Assembly (NCBI GenBank): GCA_002307215.1
Contig: DBTU01000006.1
Span: 1-33,270, forward strand
Source: Lachnoclostridium sp. UBA1308
GTDB lineage: Bacteria; Bacillota; Clostridia; Lachnospirales; Lachnospiraceae
Length of the DNA stretch: 33,270 bases
Direction: 5' to 3'
In this document: positions 8,518 through 17,301 of the stretch, piece by piece
Position numbering within the stretch: the stretch's first letter is position 1
How the letters are laid out: each line of letters begins with the position of its first letter
The notes under the pieces: model-generated
The model's database searches: none
The model's input: the letters and a program-made list of their open reading frames with translations, nothing else
Told to the model about the DNA's origin: nothing
Position numbers and translations under genes: made by a program

Positions 8518-9534
8518 ATGAAAGTATTATTTATTGGAGGAACCGGACTGATAAGCACCGCCGCTTCAGAACTGGCGGTCAAGCAAGGGATTGAGCTCTA
8601 TCTGTTAAACCGAGGAAATCGAATGGAGTTTGTGCCCGATGGTGCCAAAATTCTGAAAGGCGATATAAACGATCAGCTTGGAATGGAGGCTCTTCTAAAG
8701 GACAGTCATTTTGATGCGGTTGTTGACTGGATTGTATTTGAGCCACAGGCTATTGAGAGAGATATCAAACTGTTTACAGGGAAGACTGATCAGTACATTT
8801 TCATCAGCACTGTTGCAACCTATCAGCGGCCTGTAGCCCATTATATTGTGAACGAATCCACCCTGCAACATAATCCCGGCTGGGACTATGCAATACAGAA
8901 GATAGCTTGCGAGGAGAGGTTGATCAGGGAATACCGTGATAATAATTTCCCAATCACCATCGTTCGCCCTTCGCATACTTACAGCAAGACGAGCATACCT
9001 TTTGCCATTAATAGTTGGCAATACCCGTGGACTCTAATCGATCGTATCTTAAAGGGTAAAAAAGTAATTGTGCCCGGAGATGGCACCTCACTTTGGACGT
9101 TGACTCACAATACCGACTTCGCAAAGGGTCTGGTCGGACTTCTGGGCAACACGCAAGCCGTCGGTCAAACGTTTCATATTACCTCCGACGAAGTGAAGAC
9201 GTGGGATCAGTATTTGAAAGCTATCGGCGCCGCAGTGGGCAAGGAGCCGAAGATTATTCATATCGCATCAGATTGTATCTGCGAATTCTTCCCTGAAATG
9301 AAGGGTGGCCTTCTGGGCGACACATGTAATAGTTATGTTGTAGATAATAGCAAAATCAAGCGTTTTGTTCCGGGTTATGTGGCCACAACGAACTTTGAGA
9401 ATGGAATCCGTGAGTCCATTGATTACTTCAAGGCAGATCCAAAACGTCTGAATATCGATGAAGAACTGGATGCCAAAATTGACAAATTTATTGCAGTATA
9501 TGAGAATTTCATTGCCGGTCTGTCAAATTCATAA
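8518..9534 (+). CDS. NAD-dependent epimerase/dehydratase (extended SDR)
   Basis: Extended short-chain dehydrogenase of 338 residues. The N-terminal Rossmann motif GGTGLIS (7-13) binds NAD(P). The Asp of KGDIND and the IFISTVATY strand (Ser/Thr near 97-98) follow, then the catalytic pair YAIQK (Tyr124, Lys128). The RPSHTY and PGDGTSLWTLTH stretches are typical of sugar-nucleotide epimerase relatives and of the CSP41-like atypical group. The substrate cannot be read from the sequence. ATG 8518 is chosen because GGAAGG (8501-8506) precedes it; an upstream TTG at 8509 is too close to that site. It lies between the GlcG-family gene and a LuxR regulator, all on the same strand, suggesting joint stress- or metabolite-induced expression. 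Confidence 0.85.
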   Translation: MKVLFIGGTGLISTAASELAVKQGIELYLLNRGNRMEFVPDGAKILKGDINDQLGMEALLKDSHFDAVVDWIVFEPQAIERDIKLFTGKTDQYIFISTVATYQRPVAHYIVNESTLQHNPGWDYAIQKIACEERLIREYRDNNFPITIVRPSHTYSKTSIPFAINSWQYPWTLIDRILKGKKVIVPGDGTSLWTLTHNTDFAKGLVGLLGNTQAVGQTFHITSDEVKTWDQYLKAIGAAVGKEPKIIHIASDCICEFFPEMKGGLLGDTCNSYVVDNSKIKRFVPGYVATTNFENGIRESIDYFKADPKRLNIDEELDAKIDKFIAVYENFIAGLSNS

Positions 9535-9587
9535 TATAATTGTGGCAGGTGAGGTATTTACTTGACCGTGAAAGAAGTCGTAGAAAA

Positions 9588-12176
9588 ATGGGATTTCACA
9601 ATGCTCAAATAATTGAAACAAAACTTTGCTTGCCAAGAATGAGTAAAAATGTAATCAGAAGAAAAAATGTGGAAGGAAAACTGAAGCTCCTTGCAGGTTA
9701 CAAGCTTGCCATTGTAACGGCTCCGGCGGGGTACGGAAAAACAACAGCGGTGGCGGATTTCTTAGTGAAGGAAGCAATGGAATACGCTTGGTTTTCAATT
9801 GACGACGCCGACAATGACCCGGTAAGGTTCTGGAGATATCTGACGGCTTCCGTGGCAAGCTGCTTGAAACAGGAAGAGCTTTCGAAAATATCGATCAATC
9901 AGGAACTTGTCTCCTCCAATATTACCACAGAGCTGTTGATTGACGAGCTTTGCAAAGTGACCGATCATATTGTCCTTGTCCTCGACGATTACCACCTTAT
10001 TCATAATGAAATCATATTAAAGAGCGTCGCATATTTTATTAAATATATGCCGCCGTGCCTCAGCATGGTTATTCTTAGCCGTAAGGAGGACAATGAGCTT
10101 TCAATGCTGCGGTCCAGAGAAACGGCGATCAGCCTAGGCATAAGAGAGCTCTCTTTTGATTTTGACGAGACAGCAGAGCTTTTCATGCAAAGAGGTATCA
10201 AGCTGAACTCAGAGGCAATAAGTGTATTGGGACAATGTACGGAAGGATGGGCGGCAGGACTTGTAGCTGCATCTTTTTCCATCAATGAAAGTGTAAGCAT
10301 CAGTGCGGCTGTTGAAGCGTTTTCGGGTAAAGACCGGAATATCGACCGGATATTGGATAACGAGGTCTTCGAGCACTGGCCACAGGAGGTCAAAAGCTTT
10401 CTCCTTTACACTTCTTTTCTGGACAAGCTTTCCGGGCCGTTATGCGGTAAGGTGACGGGTAATGAAAAATGTAGCGAATTACTAAAAATACTGGCGGAGA
10501 ATAATAGCTTTGTCATTTCGATGGATCAGGAAAACAGATGGTACAGATACCATCATCTGTTTCAGACGTTCCTACTTGGCAGACTGGAAGCGGAGCCTGC
10601 TTCAATACAGCGTTCTCTTTACAGTCTTGCCGGACAGTGGTATCAGGAAAATGATCTGATTCAAGACGCAATCGGCTGCTTTATAAAGGCCGAAGAATAT
10701 GAAAAAGCTTTCATTCTTATTCGACGCGTTTACCTGACAATGGTACAGAACGGTGAGCTAACATTATGGCGCAAATGGATGGAGAAAATCCCCGAAGAAC
10801 TTCGAGAGAGCGATGTTAGAACCTGTGCCGGTTTATCATGGATTTTTACTATGCAAAATCAGGCTGAGAAGGCTGAAATTTGGGCTGATAAGGCACAGTC
10901 TTGCTTTGATCGTATAAAAGATGGTCTGGATAAAAAGGAAAAGGATTATCTGAAAGTTCATATCGCAGTCACCTATATGAATTCGTCGATTTTCAGAATG
11001 GACATAGATAAGGTACTTCATTACTACAAGCAGATAAGAGAAGAGGAGATATATACGCCGCTTATCATAGGAGAAATGAATCCCGGAGAGCCAAACCTTT
11101 TAAACACTGCTTATGGGTTTAAAGGGAGACTGAACAAGATATTTATAGGATACAGCGATATGCTTAATGAGCTGTCGAAGTTGATTGGGGATTATACCTC
11201 CTATATCTTGATAGCTCTTGCAGAGGCTCATTATGAACGGGGAAATCGGAGAACAGTATATGAAATGTTGGTTAAAAACATGGGCCAAATAACAGGACTT
11301 AAGAACCCCGGCATCATTGTACCTTGTTTTATTGCCCTGGCGAAAGAAAAAAAAGCTCGTGGTGATTTGGACGGCGCCTTTGCAATCATTGAATCCGGGA
11401 AAAAACTATTGTCGGAAAACAGTAGGAGTGTGTGGAATTACTTATTTGATATTTTTTCAGCAAGCCTTTACATAGAGAAAGGAGATGTCGAAGGGGCGTC
11501 ACAATATATCGAGACTGACCGCCTCAGGATATTTGACACTCTCTCCACCTCCCGTGAAGCTGAATATATTGTTTTCGCAAGGTATTTGATGCTGACAAAG
11601 AAAACGGATGAATCGCTCATTCTTTTAAATCGTCTTGATGATTTTGCGGAAAAAGAAAACAGGCTATTCAGCCGTATCGAGATACTTTGTCTATTGGCTA
11701 TAAACTACAGTATGCAAGAGGATCATATGAACTCCATGTTTTCACTGCATAGAGCGCTTGAGCTTGGCGTTCCGGAAGGTTATGTACGTACTTTTGTTGA
11801 TGAGTTGGAGCCAATGGTTGAAGTTTTGAAAAAATATAGGTCAATGACGAAGCTAACGGAAAACACCGAATATGCGCCATACGCGAAAAACTTGCTAAAG
11901 CTGACCAGGGAGGCTGTCAAGTTGCAGAGGGCAGTGAAATCTCCATCCGATATCAGCACACAAGGTGCAAAGACAAGTGGTATTACGTTCAGCGACAGAG
12001 AGCTCGAGGTTTTAAGACATTTCGTTGACGAGCTTACGAACCAAGAGATGGCCGAATTACTCTGCATTACGGTGAGGACTGTCAAATTTCATAATGCTCA
12101 TATATATAAAAAACTCGGCGTCAAGAACAGGAGTGAAGCGGTCATTAAGGCAAGAAAAATCGGCCTATTTGAATAA
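9588..12176 (+). CDS. MalT-like LuxR-family (LAL) transcriptional regulator
   Basis: Large ATP-dependent activator of about 862 residues. The N-terminal STAND-type NTPase has Walker A APAGYGKTT (about 45-53) and Walker B in HIVLVLDDYH. A middle region rich in TPR-like helices follows. The C-terminus is a LuxR-type helix-turn-helix (FSDRELEVLRHFVDE, then MAELLCITVRTVKFH and KLGVKNRSEAV). Family members such as MalT bind an inducer and ATP to oligomerise; the inducer here is unknown. The frame opens at TTG 9540, but ATG 9588 starts the conserved sequence (IIETKLCLPR) and is preferred, although its ribosome binding site is weak. The SDR gene ends 53 bp upstream. The gene is followed by a hairpin terminator. 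It may control its own operon or the surface-protein gene downstream; neither is shown. Confidence 0.88.
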   Translation: MGFHNAQIIETKLCLPRMSKNVIRRKNVEGKLKLLAGYKLAIVTAPAGYGKTTAVADFLVKEAMEYAWFSIDDADNDPVRFWRYLTASVASCLKQEELSKISINQELVSSNITTELLIDELCKVTDHIVLVLDDYHLIHNEIILKSVAYFIKYMPPCLSMVILSRKEDNELSMLRSRETAISLGIRELSFDFDETAELFMQRGIKLNSEAISVLGQCTEGWAAGLVAASFSINESVSISAAVEAFSGKDRNIDRILDNEVFEHWPQEVKSFLLYTSFLDKLSGPLCGKVTGNEKCSELLKILAENNSFVISMDQENRWYRYHHLFQTFLLGRLEAEPASIQRSLYSLAGQWYQENDLIQDAIGCFIKAEEYEKAFILIRRVYLTMVQNGELTLWRKWMEKIPEELRESDVRTCAGLSWIFTMQNQAEKAEIWADKAQSCFDRIKDGLDKKEKDYLKVHIAVTYMNSSIFRMDIDKVLHYYKQIREEEIYTPLIIGEMNPGEPNLLNTAYGFKGRLNKIFIGYSDMLNELSKLIGDYTSYILIALAEAHYERGNRRTVYEMLVKNMGQITGLKNPGIIVPCFIALAKEKKARGDLDGAFAIIESGKKLLSENSRSVWNYLFDIFSASLYIEKGDVEGASQYIETDRLRIFDTLSTSREAEYIVFARYLMLTKKTDESLILLNRLDDFAEKENRLFSRIEILCLLAINYSMQEDHMNSMFSLHRALELGVPEGYVRTFVDELEPMVEVLKKYRSMTKLTENTEYAPYAKNLLKLTREAVKLQRAVKSPSDISTQGAKTSGITFSDRELEVLRHFVDELTNQEMAELLCITVRTVKFHNAHIYKKLGVKNRSEAVIKARKIGLFE

Positions 12177-12204
12177 TATGCTACCGGAATTTAACATATA
12201 ACAA

Positions 12205-12225
12205 AATCCGCGCTGCGCGTGGATT
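12205..12225. repeat. GC-rich imperfect hairpin after LuxR gene
   Basis: AATCCGCGC and GCGTGGATT pair around a short centre with one G-T position. It lies about 30 bp after the regulator stop and before the main terminator. It may add to termination or protect the transcript end. Confidence 0.4.
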
Positions 12226-12240
12226 CGTGCTGTCATGAAT

Positions 12241-12276
12241 AAAAAACTTTCGTACTTAAAAATGCGGAAGTTTTTT
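12241..12276 (+). terminator. Rho-independent terminator of LuxR regulator
   Basis: AAAAAACTTTCG (12241-12252) pairs with CGGAAGTTTTTT (12265-12276) with one G-T position, leaving a 12-nt loop. The T-run forms the 3' arm, and the complementary A-run means it could also terminate on the other strand. It closes the transcription unit of the upstream LuxR-family gene. Confidence 0.75.
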
Positions 12277-12296
12277 GCTGTAAAAACACGAAAAAG

Positions 12297-12313
12297 ACTG
12301 TACCTGGTACAGT
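12297..12313. promoter_or_regulatory. Perfect 17-bp palindrome, candidate operator
   Basis: ACTGTACC and GGTACAGT are exact 8-bp arms around a single T. It lies 186 bp upstream of the surface-protein start and after the upstream terminator, without a T-run. An operator for a dimeric regulator is the simplest reading. No matching second copy was seen in the window. Confidence 0.45.
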
Positions 12314-12498
12314 TACATTATACAGTTTGAGAATGTATAATTAATAATTGTAGAAAACCAAAAAAGCAGTTTAAATATAGAAAAACCCAATTAACTGAGA
12401 GCAAAGTTCGATAGAAGTAGATGGGAATATTAGATAGGAAAACTTGTAATTCGCAATATATAAGTATGATTATTACATTACGATGAGGAGGATTACAA

Positions 12499-14967
12499 AT
12501 GAAGGTAAAAAGATTATTTGGCCTACAGCTATGTATTTGCATGGTACTTACCCTGCTGCTGACCCTGAAACTGGCGGATGTCACCACTGAAAAAGCGTAT
12601 GGATTTGCATATGAAATTGATGGCTTTGTATACGATGGGCCTCTGGATGGAAGCCCTGGTTCGGTGGAGGTGTGGCACTATGGATATACAATACAACACA
12701 TTACCATCCCTGAAACAGTGGTTTACGATAACATCACCTACACTGTGACTAATATCGCACACAATGCATTTATCGAAGACAGCACACTGACAAGCATCAG
12801 CCTACCTGACACTTTGACTTATATTGGAGAGATGGCGTTTTTTCATTGCACCGGACTGACAGACATAAACATACCTGACGGTGTGACATATATCGGAGTA
12901 GGTGCGTTCGAAGGTTGCAGTGGTTTGACAAGCATCAACATACCTTACGGTGTGACTATTATCAACGATGGAACATTCTCTTATTGCAGGGGTCTGACAA
13001 ATATCAACCTACCTGACAGTGTGATTTCTATCTATAATGGTGCCTTTTGGGATTGTAGCGGTCTGACAAGTATCAGCATATCTAAGAATTTGACTTCTAT
13101 CTATAGGGATGCATTTGATGGTTGCAGCAGCCTGACAAGTATCAATATACCTGACAAGGTGACTTCTATCGGAAGAAATGCGTTTTCTGGTTGTAGTAGC
13201 TTGACAAGTATCACTTTTTCCGGCAGCGCACCTCCGTCATTTGGTATTGATTATTACTATCCTGGGAGTTTTGATGTGTTTACCGGAGTACCGGATGGCT
13301 TGCAGGTCTTTGTGCCGAAGGGCGCGGGGACAGCTTATGGAATGGTTCTTGAAGGCATACTTCCGACCGGTTCTGTCATAAGCGAAATGGAAGGCGTGGA
13401 CCTTCCGGACATCACCGGCGTGACGGCACCGATAAGGGGTGCAATTCCTGTAACGACGATAACCGAGACACCACAGTATACAGGAACAGTAACCTGGGCT
13501 CCGGCAGATCAAACGTTTGCGGCAAGTACAGTTTATACGGCAACCATAACCTTAACACCAAAAAACGGCTATACATTGACCGGTGTTACGAAAGACTTCT
13601 TTACAGTGGCAGGCGCAACTTCTGTCAGCAATGACGCAGATTCAAGTGTGATAACGGCGACCTTCCCCACAACGGCGGACCTTTCAATCATTCCGCCAGC
13701 ACCGCAACCTACCTATGTTGCACCGACCGAAACACCGGCAAACAATAATATTGCCAGCGTAGTTATTTCGGATCAAACTGTCACGGATGCCATTGCAAAA
13801 GCTGTGACACAAGCAAAGTCTGAGGCACAAGCAAAGGAGCAGAATAAGATAGCTCACGGTACTGGGGTCGCATTGAACGTACCCATGTCGCTGAAGCTTG
13901 ACTTGGAGGCTCTGAAAGAAATCCTAAGGCAAAGCTCCGGTAATGTTACCATTTCCTTCACTCCGGTTTTCAATCTTTCCAAAGCGGCAAAGAACCTCAC
14001 CGGCACAAGGCCGGTATACAACATAACAGTCACCTATGTGAAGGATGGTGAGACGGTGAACATCACCTCACTGGGCAATGGCAGTGCAACTCTTTCCATT
14101 TCCTATAAGCCAAGGACAAAGGAATCCGTAGGTTATTTGTTCGGGGTCTATGTGGACGGCGAGGGTAACGCTTCCCGTATCCCCGACTCCGCTTATGAGG
14201 CAAACAGTGATGGCATCATCTTGAGTAGTAACCATCTCTCCATATATGGTGTGGGATATACGACACCCTCCGCAAAGTTCACTGATATCTCCACCCATTG
14301 GGCCAAGGAATCCATCGACTATGTGGTCGGACGCGGGCTGATATCCGGAACATCGGATACCACCTTCTCGCCGGATACCGTCATAAGTCGCGCAGTGCTG
14401 GTCACCGCTCTTGGGAGACTGGCCGGCGTGGATGTGAGCGGCTACAAGATCAGCAGCTTCACTGATGTAAAAGCGGACAGCAACTTCCTACCCTATATCG
14501 AATGGGCATACAAGAACGGCATCATCAAAGGCACCGGGAATCAGCAATTTGCTCCGGATAGAGCCGTGACCCGTGAGGAAATTGCGGTAATACTACAAAA
14601 CTACGCTAAAGTTACCGGCTACACCCTGCCAGTTACCCGCGAGGAAGTCACCTTTGCAGATGCCTACACCATCAGCAGCCACTGTAAGGATGCAGTGAAA
14701 GCCCTGCAGCAGGCGGGCATTATGAGTAGTAAAAATAATAGCTGTTTCTACCCCAAGGGTTTGGCAACTCGTGCGGAGTTCGCAGCTATACTGCATCGGT
14801 ATATCAAGCTGACCATCGATCCTACTACGACAGAAGGCTGGGCAAAGAATGATTCTGGGAGGCCAATTTACTACAGAGATGGCAAAGCTTTCAAAGGCGG
14901 GCTTGTATTTCGAGAATATACTAGGTTTGTCAACCCAATTCGCGCTATCTATTATATAAAAAGGTAA
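12499..14967 (+). CDS. BspA-type LRR and SLH-domain surface protein
   Basis: Secreted, cell-wall-associated protein of 822 residues. In order: a signal peptide (1 to about 35, basic start then VLTLLLTLKLA); BspA-type leucine-rich repeats (about 75-240) with 23-residue units of the LTSINIPDGVTSIGxxAFxGCSG kind; an all-beta segment (about 305-395) containing GTVTWAPADQTF; a Pro-rich linker; a further beta-rich region; and three SLH domains (about 592-775) that would bind secondary wall polymer. After SLH3 comes one incomplete repeat resembling a cell-wall-binding unit (GWAKNDSGRPIYYRDGKAF), then 22 residues unlike that family and a stop. The tail may therefore be truncated. GAGGAGG precedes the ATG. 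BspA LRRs often mediate adhesion; the ligand is unknown. Confidence 0.9.
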   Translation: MKVKRLFGLQLCICMVLTLLLTLKLADVTTEKAYGFAYEIDGFVYDGPLDGSPGSVEVWHYGYTIQHITIPETVVYDNITYTVTNIAHNAFIEDSTLTSISLPDTLTYIGEMAFFHCTGLTDINIPDGVTYIGVGAFEGCSGLTSINIPYGVTIINDGTFSYCRGLTNINLPDSVISIYNGAFWDCSGLTSISISKNLTSIYRDAFDGCSSLTSINIPDKVTSIGRNAFSGCSSLTSITFSGSAPPSFGIDYYYPGSFDVFTGVPDGLQVFVPKGAGTAYGMVLEGILPTGSVISEMEGVDLPDITGVTAPIRGAIPVTTITETPQYTGTVTWAPADQTFAASTVYTATITLTPKNGYTLTGVTKDFFTVAGATSVSNDADSSVITATFPTTADLSIIPPAPQPTYVAPTETPANNNIASVVISDQTVTDAIAKAVTQAKSEAQAKEQNKIAHGTGVALNVPMSLKLDLEALKEILRQSSGNVTISFTPVFNLSKAAKNLTGTRPVYNITVTYVKDGETVNITSLGNGSATLSISYKPRTKESVGYLFGVYVDGEGNASRIPDSAYEANSDGIILSSNHLSIYGVGYTTPSAKFTDISTHWAKESIDYVVGRGLISGTSDTTFSPDTVISRAVLVTALGRLAGVDVSGYKISSFTDVKADSNFLPYIEWAYKNGIIKGTGNQQFAPDRAVTREEIAVILQNYAKVTGYTLPVTREEVTFADAYTISSHCKDAVKALQQAGIMSSKNNSCFYPKGLATRAEFAAILHRYIKLTIDPTTTEGWAKNDSGRPIYYRDGKAFKGGLVFREYTRFVNPIRAIYYIKR
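12787..13269 (+). repeat. 69-bp tandem repeat array encoding BspA LRR units
   Basis: Repeat starts resembling CTGACAAGCATCAAC recur at 12787, 12856, 12925, 12994, 13063, 13132 and 13201, exactly 69 bp apart. Six units are full and the seventh is partial, turning into SGSAPPSFG. DNA similarity between units is high enough for slippage or recombination to change the copy number, a plausible route to length variation between strains. Confidence 0.85.
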
Positions 14968-14997
14968 GAGTACCTAGATATGCCATTAGGTTTATTG

Positions 14998-15729
14998 TTA
15001 AGAACGGCTTGTAGTGCGGTATTTGGCAGGGGATGTTCCTTCCAACTGCTTGAATTGACGCATAAAAGTAGAAATGTGACAATACCCGGATAGCGGAAGA
15101 ATTTCTAATATAGTCATATCGGTAGAGCGAAGCAATTGCTTCGCTTTTTCGAATCTCTTGCGATTGATATATTCCGAAATCATATGCCCGGTCCTGCTCT
15201 TAAAATAATGGCTGAAGTTTGAAATAGATTTTCCAAAATGATCAGACAATACTTTAGAGGAAAAGGTCTCCTCCATATAATGTTCTTCAATATAATCAAG
15301 AACATCAGAAATATCATCATACTCTTTTATGTTCCTGTTCATATGGCTGTCATTCAGGCTGAGGGATTCGCATATCTCTTTGGAAAGCTTTCTAACAACA
15401 CAGATGAAGTCGTCAGGGGAAGATAGCTCAGTCTTGGATATAAGGTCGGGATATTTCTTCTCCAATTCAAAGAAGGAATAATTGCATTTTCTCATGGCTT
15501 TCAGGGCTGTATTGACAATGTCATAACCTAGACAGACTGAGGTGAACATACTGTTCATATTCTGAAAACAGGGTATCAGACAATCAATCGATAACTCAAT
15601 CTGCCGGATGTCTCCCATAAGAATAGCATGATACAGAGCGCTGATTTCGCTCGAAGGGTATGTGGACTCCTGCATTTCAACAATTATCGGTAGGGTTTCA
15701 TTCGATTGGGTTTTTAATAAAGTAAGCAA
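14998..15729 (-). CDS. AraC-family transcriptional regulator, short form
   Basis: Regulator of 243 residues with a C-terminal AraC double helix-turn-helix (about 140-240): FSSKVLSDHFGKSISNFSHY, the linker region RFEKAKQLLRST, then ILEILPLSGYCHISTFMRQF and GTSPAKYR. The N-terminal 130 residues resemble the cytoplasmic part found just before the HTH in much larger membrane AraC sensors of Firmicutes, but no membrane or sensor domain is present. The start is TTG at 15729, directed by a strong AAAGGAGG with good spacing; this argues that the short form is real. It is divergent from the fucosidase gene and probably regulates the glycan cluster. Possible alternative: a remnant of a larger sensor that gained a start. 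The assignment to AraC is secure. Confidence 0.85.
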   Translation of the reverse strand: MLTLLKTQSNETLPIIVEMQESTYPSSEISALYHAILMGDIRQIELSIDCLIPCFQNMNSMFTSVCLGYDIVNTALKAMRKCNYSFFELEKKYPDLISKTELSSPDDFICVVRKLSKEICESLSLNDSHMNRNIKEYDDISDVLDYIEEHYMEETFSSKVLSDHFGKSISNFSHYFKSRTGHMISEYINRKRFEKAKQLLRSTDMTILEILPLSGYCHISTFMRQFKQLEGTSPAKYRTTSRS

Positions 15730-15780
15730 TATTATCCTCCTTTTAAGGCATACGGTTTCAATATGTGAAAAGGCATTTCA

Positions 15781-15803
15781 AATAGCAAAATCTATTTGCT
15801 ATT
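15781..15803. promoter_or_regulatory. Inverted repeat in AraC/fucosidase divergent region
   Basis: AATAGCAAA (15781-15789) and TTTGCTATT (15795-15803) are perfect 9-bp arms with a 5-bp centre, overlapping a -10-like TATAAT (15803-15808). A second TATAAT lies at 15900-15905 without a good -35, as expected for an activator-dependent promoter of the fucosidase operon. The repeat is a candidate regulator-binding site. Confidence 0.45.
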
Positions 15804-15973
15804 ATAATATCTGAAAAATGGAAAGAATTCAAGGTTAATTTTCAATGAATACGATACGAATTCATGATTTGCGTACATACAAATGCGGTATTGCAAATCT
15901 ATAATATAGGAAGGGAACTTGGCTACACCTACTGATACTTTATAGATCACTTTACAAAGAAAGGATTGAGAAT

Positions 15974-17224
15974 ATGATAGACAGATTAAGGTTTCACGAT
16001 GAAAGAGATTGGTTTTTGGATAAGAGATTTGGCATGTTTGTTCACTGGGGGCTATATTCCATTCCTGAATGGCAGGAGCAGGTGTTATGGCGAGGGAAAA
16101 TGCCTCGTAAGAATTATGAACCGTTTATCAATCAATTTAATCCGGTGAAATTTAATCCTGATGAATGGATTGATATTTTGCAGGAAGCGGGCATGGAATA
16201 TCTTTGCTTCACCACAAAGCATCATGACGGATTTTCCATGTGGGATACGAAACAATCGGATTACAATGTAATGAACACTCCTTATGGTAAGGACGTTCTT
16301 GCAATGCTTACGGAAGCCTGCAACCGCCGAGGCGTTACTTTAGGGATTTATTATTCAATCCCAGACTGGCATCACCCGAATTATCCGAATCAGGGAAGGC
16401 ACCATGAGATGTTTGGACCACGTAAGGGAGATGAGCCGGATTTCGATAAGTATGTATTGTTTATGGAAAAACAGGTTGAAGAATTGTGTACGAATTACGG
16501 AAAGGTAGGGCAATTTTTCTGGGATATAAATGTCTTGCAGTATAATAACAAGGCTTTCAACGATTACATCAGGAAGCTGCAGCCTGGAATGGTAATCAAC
16601 GACAGAGGCCCGGAAAATGGAGACTTCCAGACTCCGGAGAGACATGTGCCGCAAGGTATGGAATTTCAGAAGCTGACGGAAGCTGTCCAGTCTCTTGGAA
16701 GAGAGAGTTGGGGCTATAAGGCGGACGAGGATTATTACAACCACAAGTATCTGATGCAAAGCATAGATAAGGCTCTCGCAATGGGAGGAAACTATAAGCT
16801 GAATATAGGACCTAAATCGGATGGAACCTTTAGTGATAAGGATGTACAGGCGATTCGTCGGATAGGCAAATGGTACAATAAAGTGAAAGAGGCGTTTGAC
16901 GGCACGGTTCCGGCTACCTCTATCATCACACAGGCTACGGAAAATATGAAGGATGAAGTATTGCTGACACGTAAAGGAAATAATATCTATGTCCATTTAT
17001 ACCAGGATATTCAGACGACAGCGGTTATCTTAAAGCCACTGGATATACTGCCAAAAAGAGCAATACTGCTAAATAATGGACAAGAGCTGGAGGTTCGTGT
17101 CGACCTGCTTCCGTCACATCACAGGGAGAGGCCGTACCTAAGAATACGAAATATTCCTACCAACGAGATTACGGATGAAGTTCTGATAATTAAACTGGAA
17201 TTTGATGAATCCGTGAATGAATAA
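15974..17224 (+). CDS. Alpha-L-fucosidase, GH29 family
   Basis: Retaining exo-fucosidase of 416 residues, compact for GH29. The hallmark start WFLDKRFGMFVHWGLYSIP (13-31), the TKHHDGFSMWDT segment (81-92) with fucose-binding His residues, and GIYYSIPDWHHPNYP (124-138) are all present. The probable nucleophile is Asp184 in QFFWDINV. A small C-terminal beta domain follows (about 300-410). No signal peptide is seen, so the enzyme should act in the cytoplasm on imported fucosylated oligosaccharides. AAAGGA lies before the ATG. It heads a co-directional set with a second hydrolase and an acid-sugar dehydratase and lies divergent from an AraC regulator. Which fucosyl linkage is cut cannot be told. 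Confidence 0.9.
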   Translation: MIDRLRFHDERDWFLDKRFGMFVHWGLYSIPEWQEQVLWRGKMPRKNYEPFINQFNPVKFNPDEWIDILQEAGMEYLCFTTKHHDGFSMWDTKQSDYNVMNTPYGKDVLAMLTEACNRRGVTLGIYYSIPDWHHPNYPNQGRHHEMFGPRKGDEPDFDKYVLFMEKQVEELCTNYGKVGQFFWDINVLQYNNKAFNDYIRKLQPGMVINDRGPENGDFQTPERHVPQGMEFQKLTEAVQSLGRESWGYKADEDYYNHKYLMQSIDKALAMGGNYKLNIGPKSDGTFSDKDVQAIRRIGKWYNKVKEAFDGTVPATSIITQATENMKDEVLLTRKGNNIYVHLYQDIQTTAVILKPLDILPKRAILLNNGQELEVRVDLLPSHHRERPYLRIRNIPTNEITDEVLIIKLEFDESVNE

Positions 17225-17301
17225 AAAGAACTGAATGAAGCACTGACAAAGAGTTGAATTAAAGTGCTGGTTAAAGAACGGGCATAGGAGGGGAATATCA
17301 T

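Larger units (their letters stand above)
12177..12498. other. Intergenic region before LRR/SLH surface-protein gene
   Basis: This 322-bp gap holds a GC-rich hairpin (12205-12225), a terminator (12241-12276) and a perfect 17-bp palindrome (12297-12313). The remaining A+T-rich 185 bp form the leader of the surface-protein gene, with GAGGAGG just before its ATG. No convincing consensus promoter, RNA gene or ORF was recognised in it. Confidence 0.5.

Noticed and set aside
12787..13269. Regular spaced repeats considered as a CRISPR-like array.
   Set aside because: The 69-bp period is in frame within an LRR gene, with no spacer and repeat alternation and no cas genes.
14973..14992. ACCTA/TAGGT arms between the convergent surface-protein and AraC genes, considered as a terminator.
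   Set aside because: The stem is only 5 bp with a long loop and no real T-run.
16355..16996. 213-codon minus-strand ORF opposite the fucosidase.
   Set aside because: It is the antisense shadow of a clear GH29 gene and shows no domain or ribosome binding site.
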